A stretch of 64,000 nucleotides of DNA from CAVTAV01 sp963732795 (GTDB lineage: Bacteria; Pseudomonadota; Alphaproteobacteria; CAVTAV01), in contig CAVTAV010000011.1 in the NCBI GenBank assembly GCA_963732795.1, positions 1 through 64,000 of the forward strand. The letters run 5' to 3'. This document shows, one piece after another, positions 63,596-64,000 of the stretch. Below the pieces are notes generated by a model. That model was not told the origin of the DNA, did not search any database, and saw only the letters and a program-made list of their open reading frames with translations. Within the stretch, counting starts at the first letter, position 1. Every line of letters starts with the position of its first letter. Position numbers and translations under genes: made by a program.

Positions 63596-64000
63596 ATGGT
63601 CATAGGCGTTTCACCATCGACGAGGGCAGTCGGATTTTGGTCGGCGGTGCTCGCGACAGCGTTCAGCTTGGTTTACGTCGTGGCTCAGCTCGCGGAATGG
63701 GCAGGTTGGCTAGGCTCCGGCGGTGGGCCGGAGAATGCGAGTTCACCGCTCGGTCTGGTCGTTTTACTGACGCCATCTCTGTTGCTGGGCCCCGCCTTTC
63801 TGGTGTTGGTCGTCACGATCAATCAGCTGGCGCCGCTCGACCTGAAGGCCTGGGGGCAGGCCGCAATCGCCTTCGCGACGGCCTATGTCGTCCTAACCGG
63901 CGCGGTCTATTTCGTTCAACTCACCTTCGTTGCGCCCCGGCTCGCTGCCGGCCGCACCGAAGGCATCGAACCGTTTCTGTTCGTGCCTTTCGATTCCTTC
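63596..64000 (+). CDS. Membrane protein, N-terminal part only (cut by window edge)
   Basis: An open frame from ATG 63596 runs 135 codons to the window end without a stop. It starts MVIGVSPSTRAVGFWSAVLA and has four hydrophobic segments: VLATAFSLVYVVAQLA, LGLVVLLTPSLLLGPAFLVL, AIAFATAYVVLTGAVYFVQL and the start of another. No conserved catalytic motif is visible. Similar small four-helix proteins of unknown role occur in bacteria; the family cannot be named from this part. Confidence 0.6.
   Translation, partial: MVIGVSPSTRAVGFWSAVLATAFSLVYVVAQLAEWAGWLGSGGGPENASSPLGLVVLLTPSLLLGPAFLVLVVTINQLAPLDLKAWGQAAIAFATAYVVLTGAVYFVQLTFVAPRLAAGRTEGIEPFLFVPFDSF

Noticed and set aside
1..64000. tRNA genes, rRNA, CRISPR arrays, insertion sequences
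   Set aside because: No cloverleaf with a CCA-type end, no regular direct repeats with spacers and no transposase motifs were seen by eye.

Overview
The window is high-GC, gene-dense DNA that looks like an alphaproteobacterium, perhaps Rhodospirillales- or sphingomonad-like and uncultured. The basis is inference from gene content: a HAMP-type MCP with a long charged linker, hpn hopanoid genes, a ligABCIJ protocatechuate 4,5-cleavage operon, a PPK2 kinase, a MipA/OmpV porin-like protein, several PQQ quinoproteins and many short secreted proteins of unknown function. No rRNA, tRNA, CRISPR array, insertion sequence, prophage or replication origin was recognised.

Layout. 0-7.8 kb: a Usp-like gene and a Lon-family AAA protease (both minus strand and heavily frameshifted), a frameshifted MCP, then small TonB-C, Sel1 and host-attachment-type genes. 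7.8-16.5 kb: two tandem TrkH K+ channels, an uncharacterised membrane protein, corA-msrQ, and two tandem MetE-C-like methyltransferases. 16.5-20.3 kb: a small protein, a sulfotransferase, a class V aminotransferase and a MipA/OmpV protein. 20.4-25.2 kb: four tandem paralogues of one uncharacterised secreted family. 25.3-27.1 kb: an internally deleted MCP remnant, ppk2 and a DUF6152-type protein. 27.2-32.6 kb: a minus-strand set with two related secreted proteins around a metallo-hydrolase, then a cytochrome c plus VAO/p-cresol-methylhydroxylase-type flavoprotein and a Tat protein. 32.8-38.9 kb: periplasmic and cytochrome proteins, a MarR regulator, an AT-rich spacer, a REC-only regulator plus soluble kinase, an OYE-type oxidoreductase and the aguA-aguB pair. 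39.0-43.2 kb: ligJ-ligI-ligA-ligB-ligC. 43.3-59.6 kb: secreted VOC, DUF6491-type and SnoaL/NTF2-like proteins, a TonB-dependent receptor, three quinoprotein-type dehydrogenases, a B3-type metallo-hydrolase and an acyl-CoA synthetase. 59.6-63.3 kb: hpnI-hpnJ-hpnL. A partial membrane protein runs off the right edge.

How the genes may work together (inference). The flavocytochrome could oxidise 4-alkylphenols in the periplasm. Through steps not present here, these would reach protocatechuate, which the lig operon opens and hydrates. The quinoprotein/SnoaL/TonB-receptor region looks like a second, uncharacterised periplasmic oxidation system. Together the window resembles an accessory catabolic island for lignin-type aromatics or alcohols.

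Quality caveat. At least a dozen genes with clear family identity are split by single-base indels, most densely in the first 6 kb. I read these mainly as sequencing or assembly errors, so exact ends of frameshifted genes are approximate and stated lengths assume repair.
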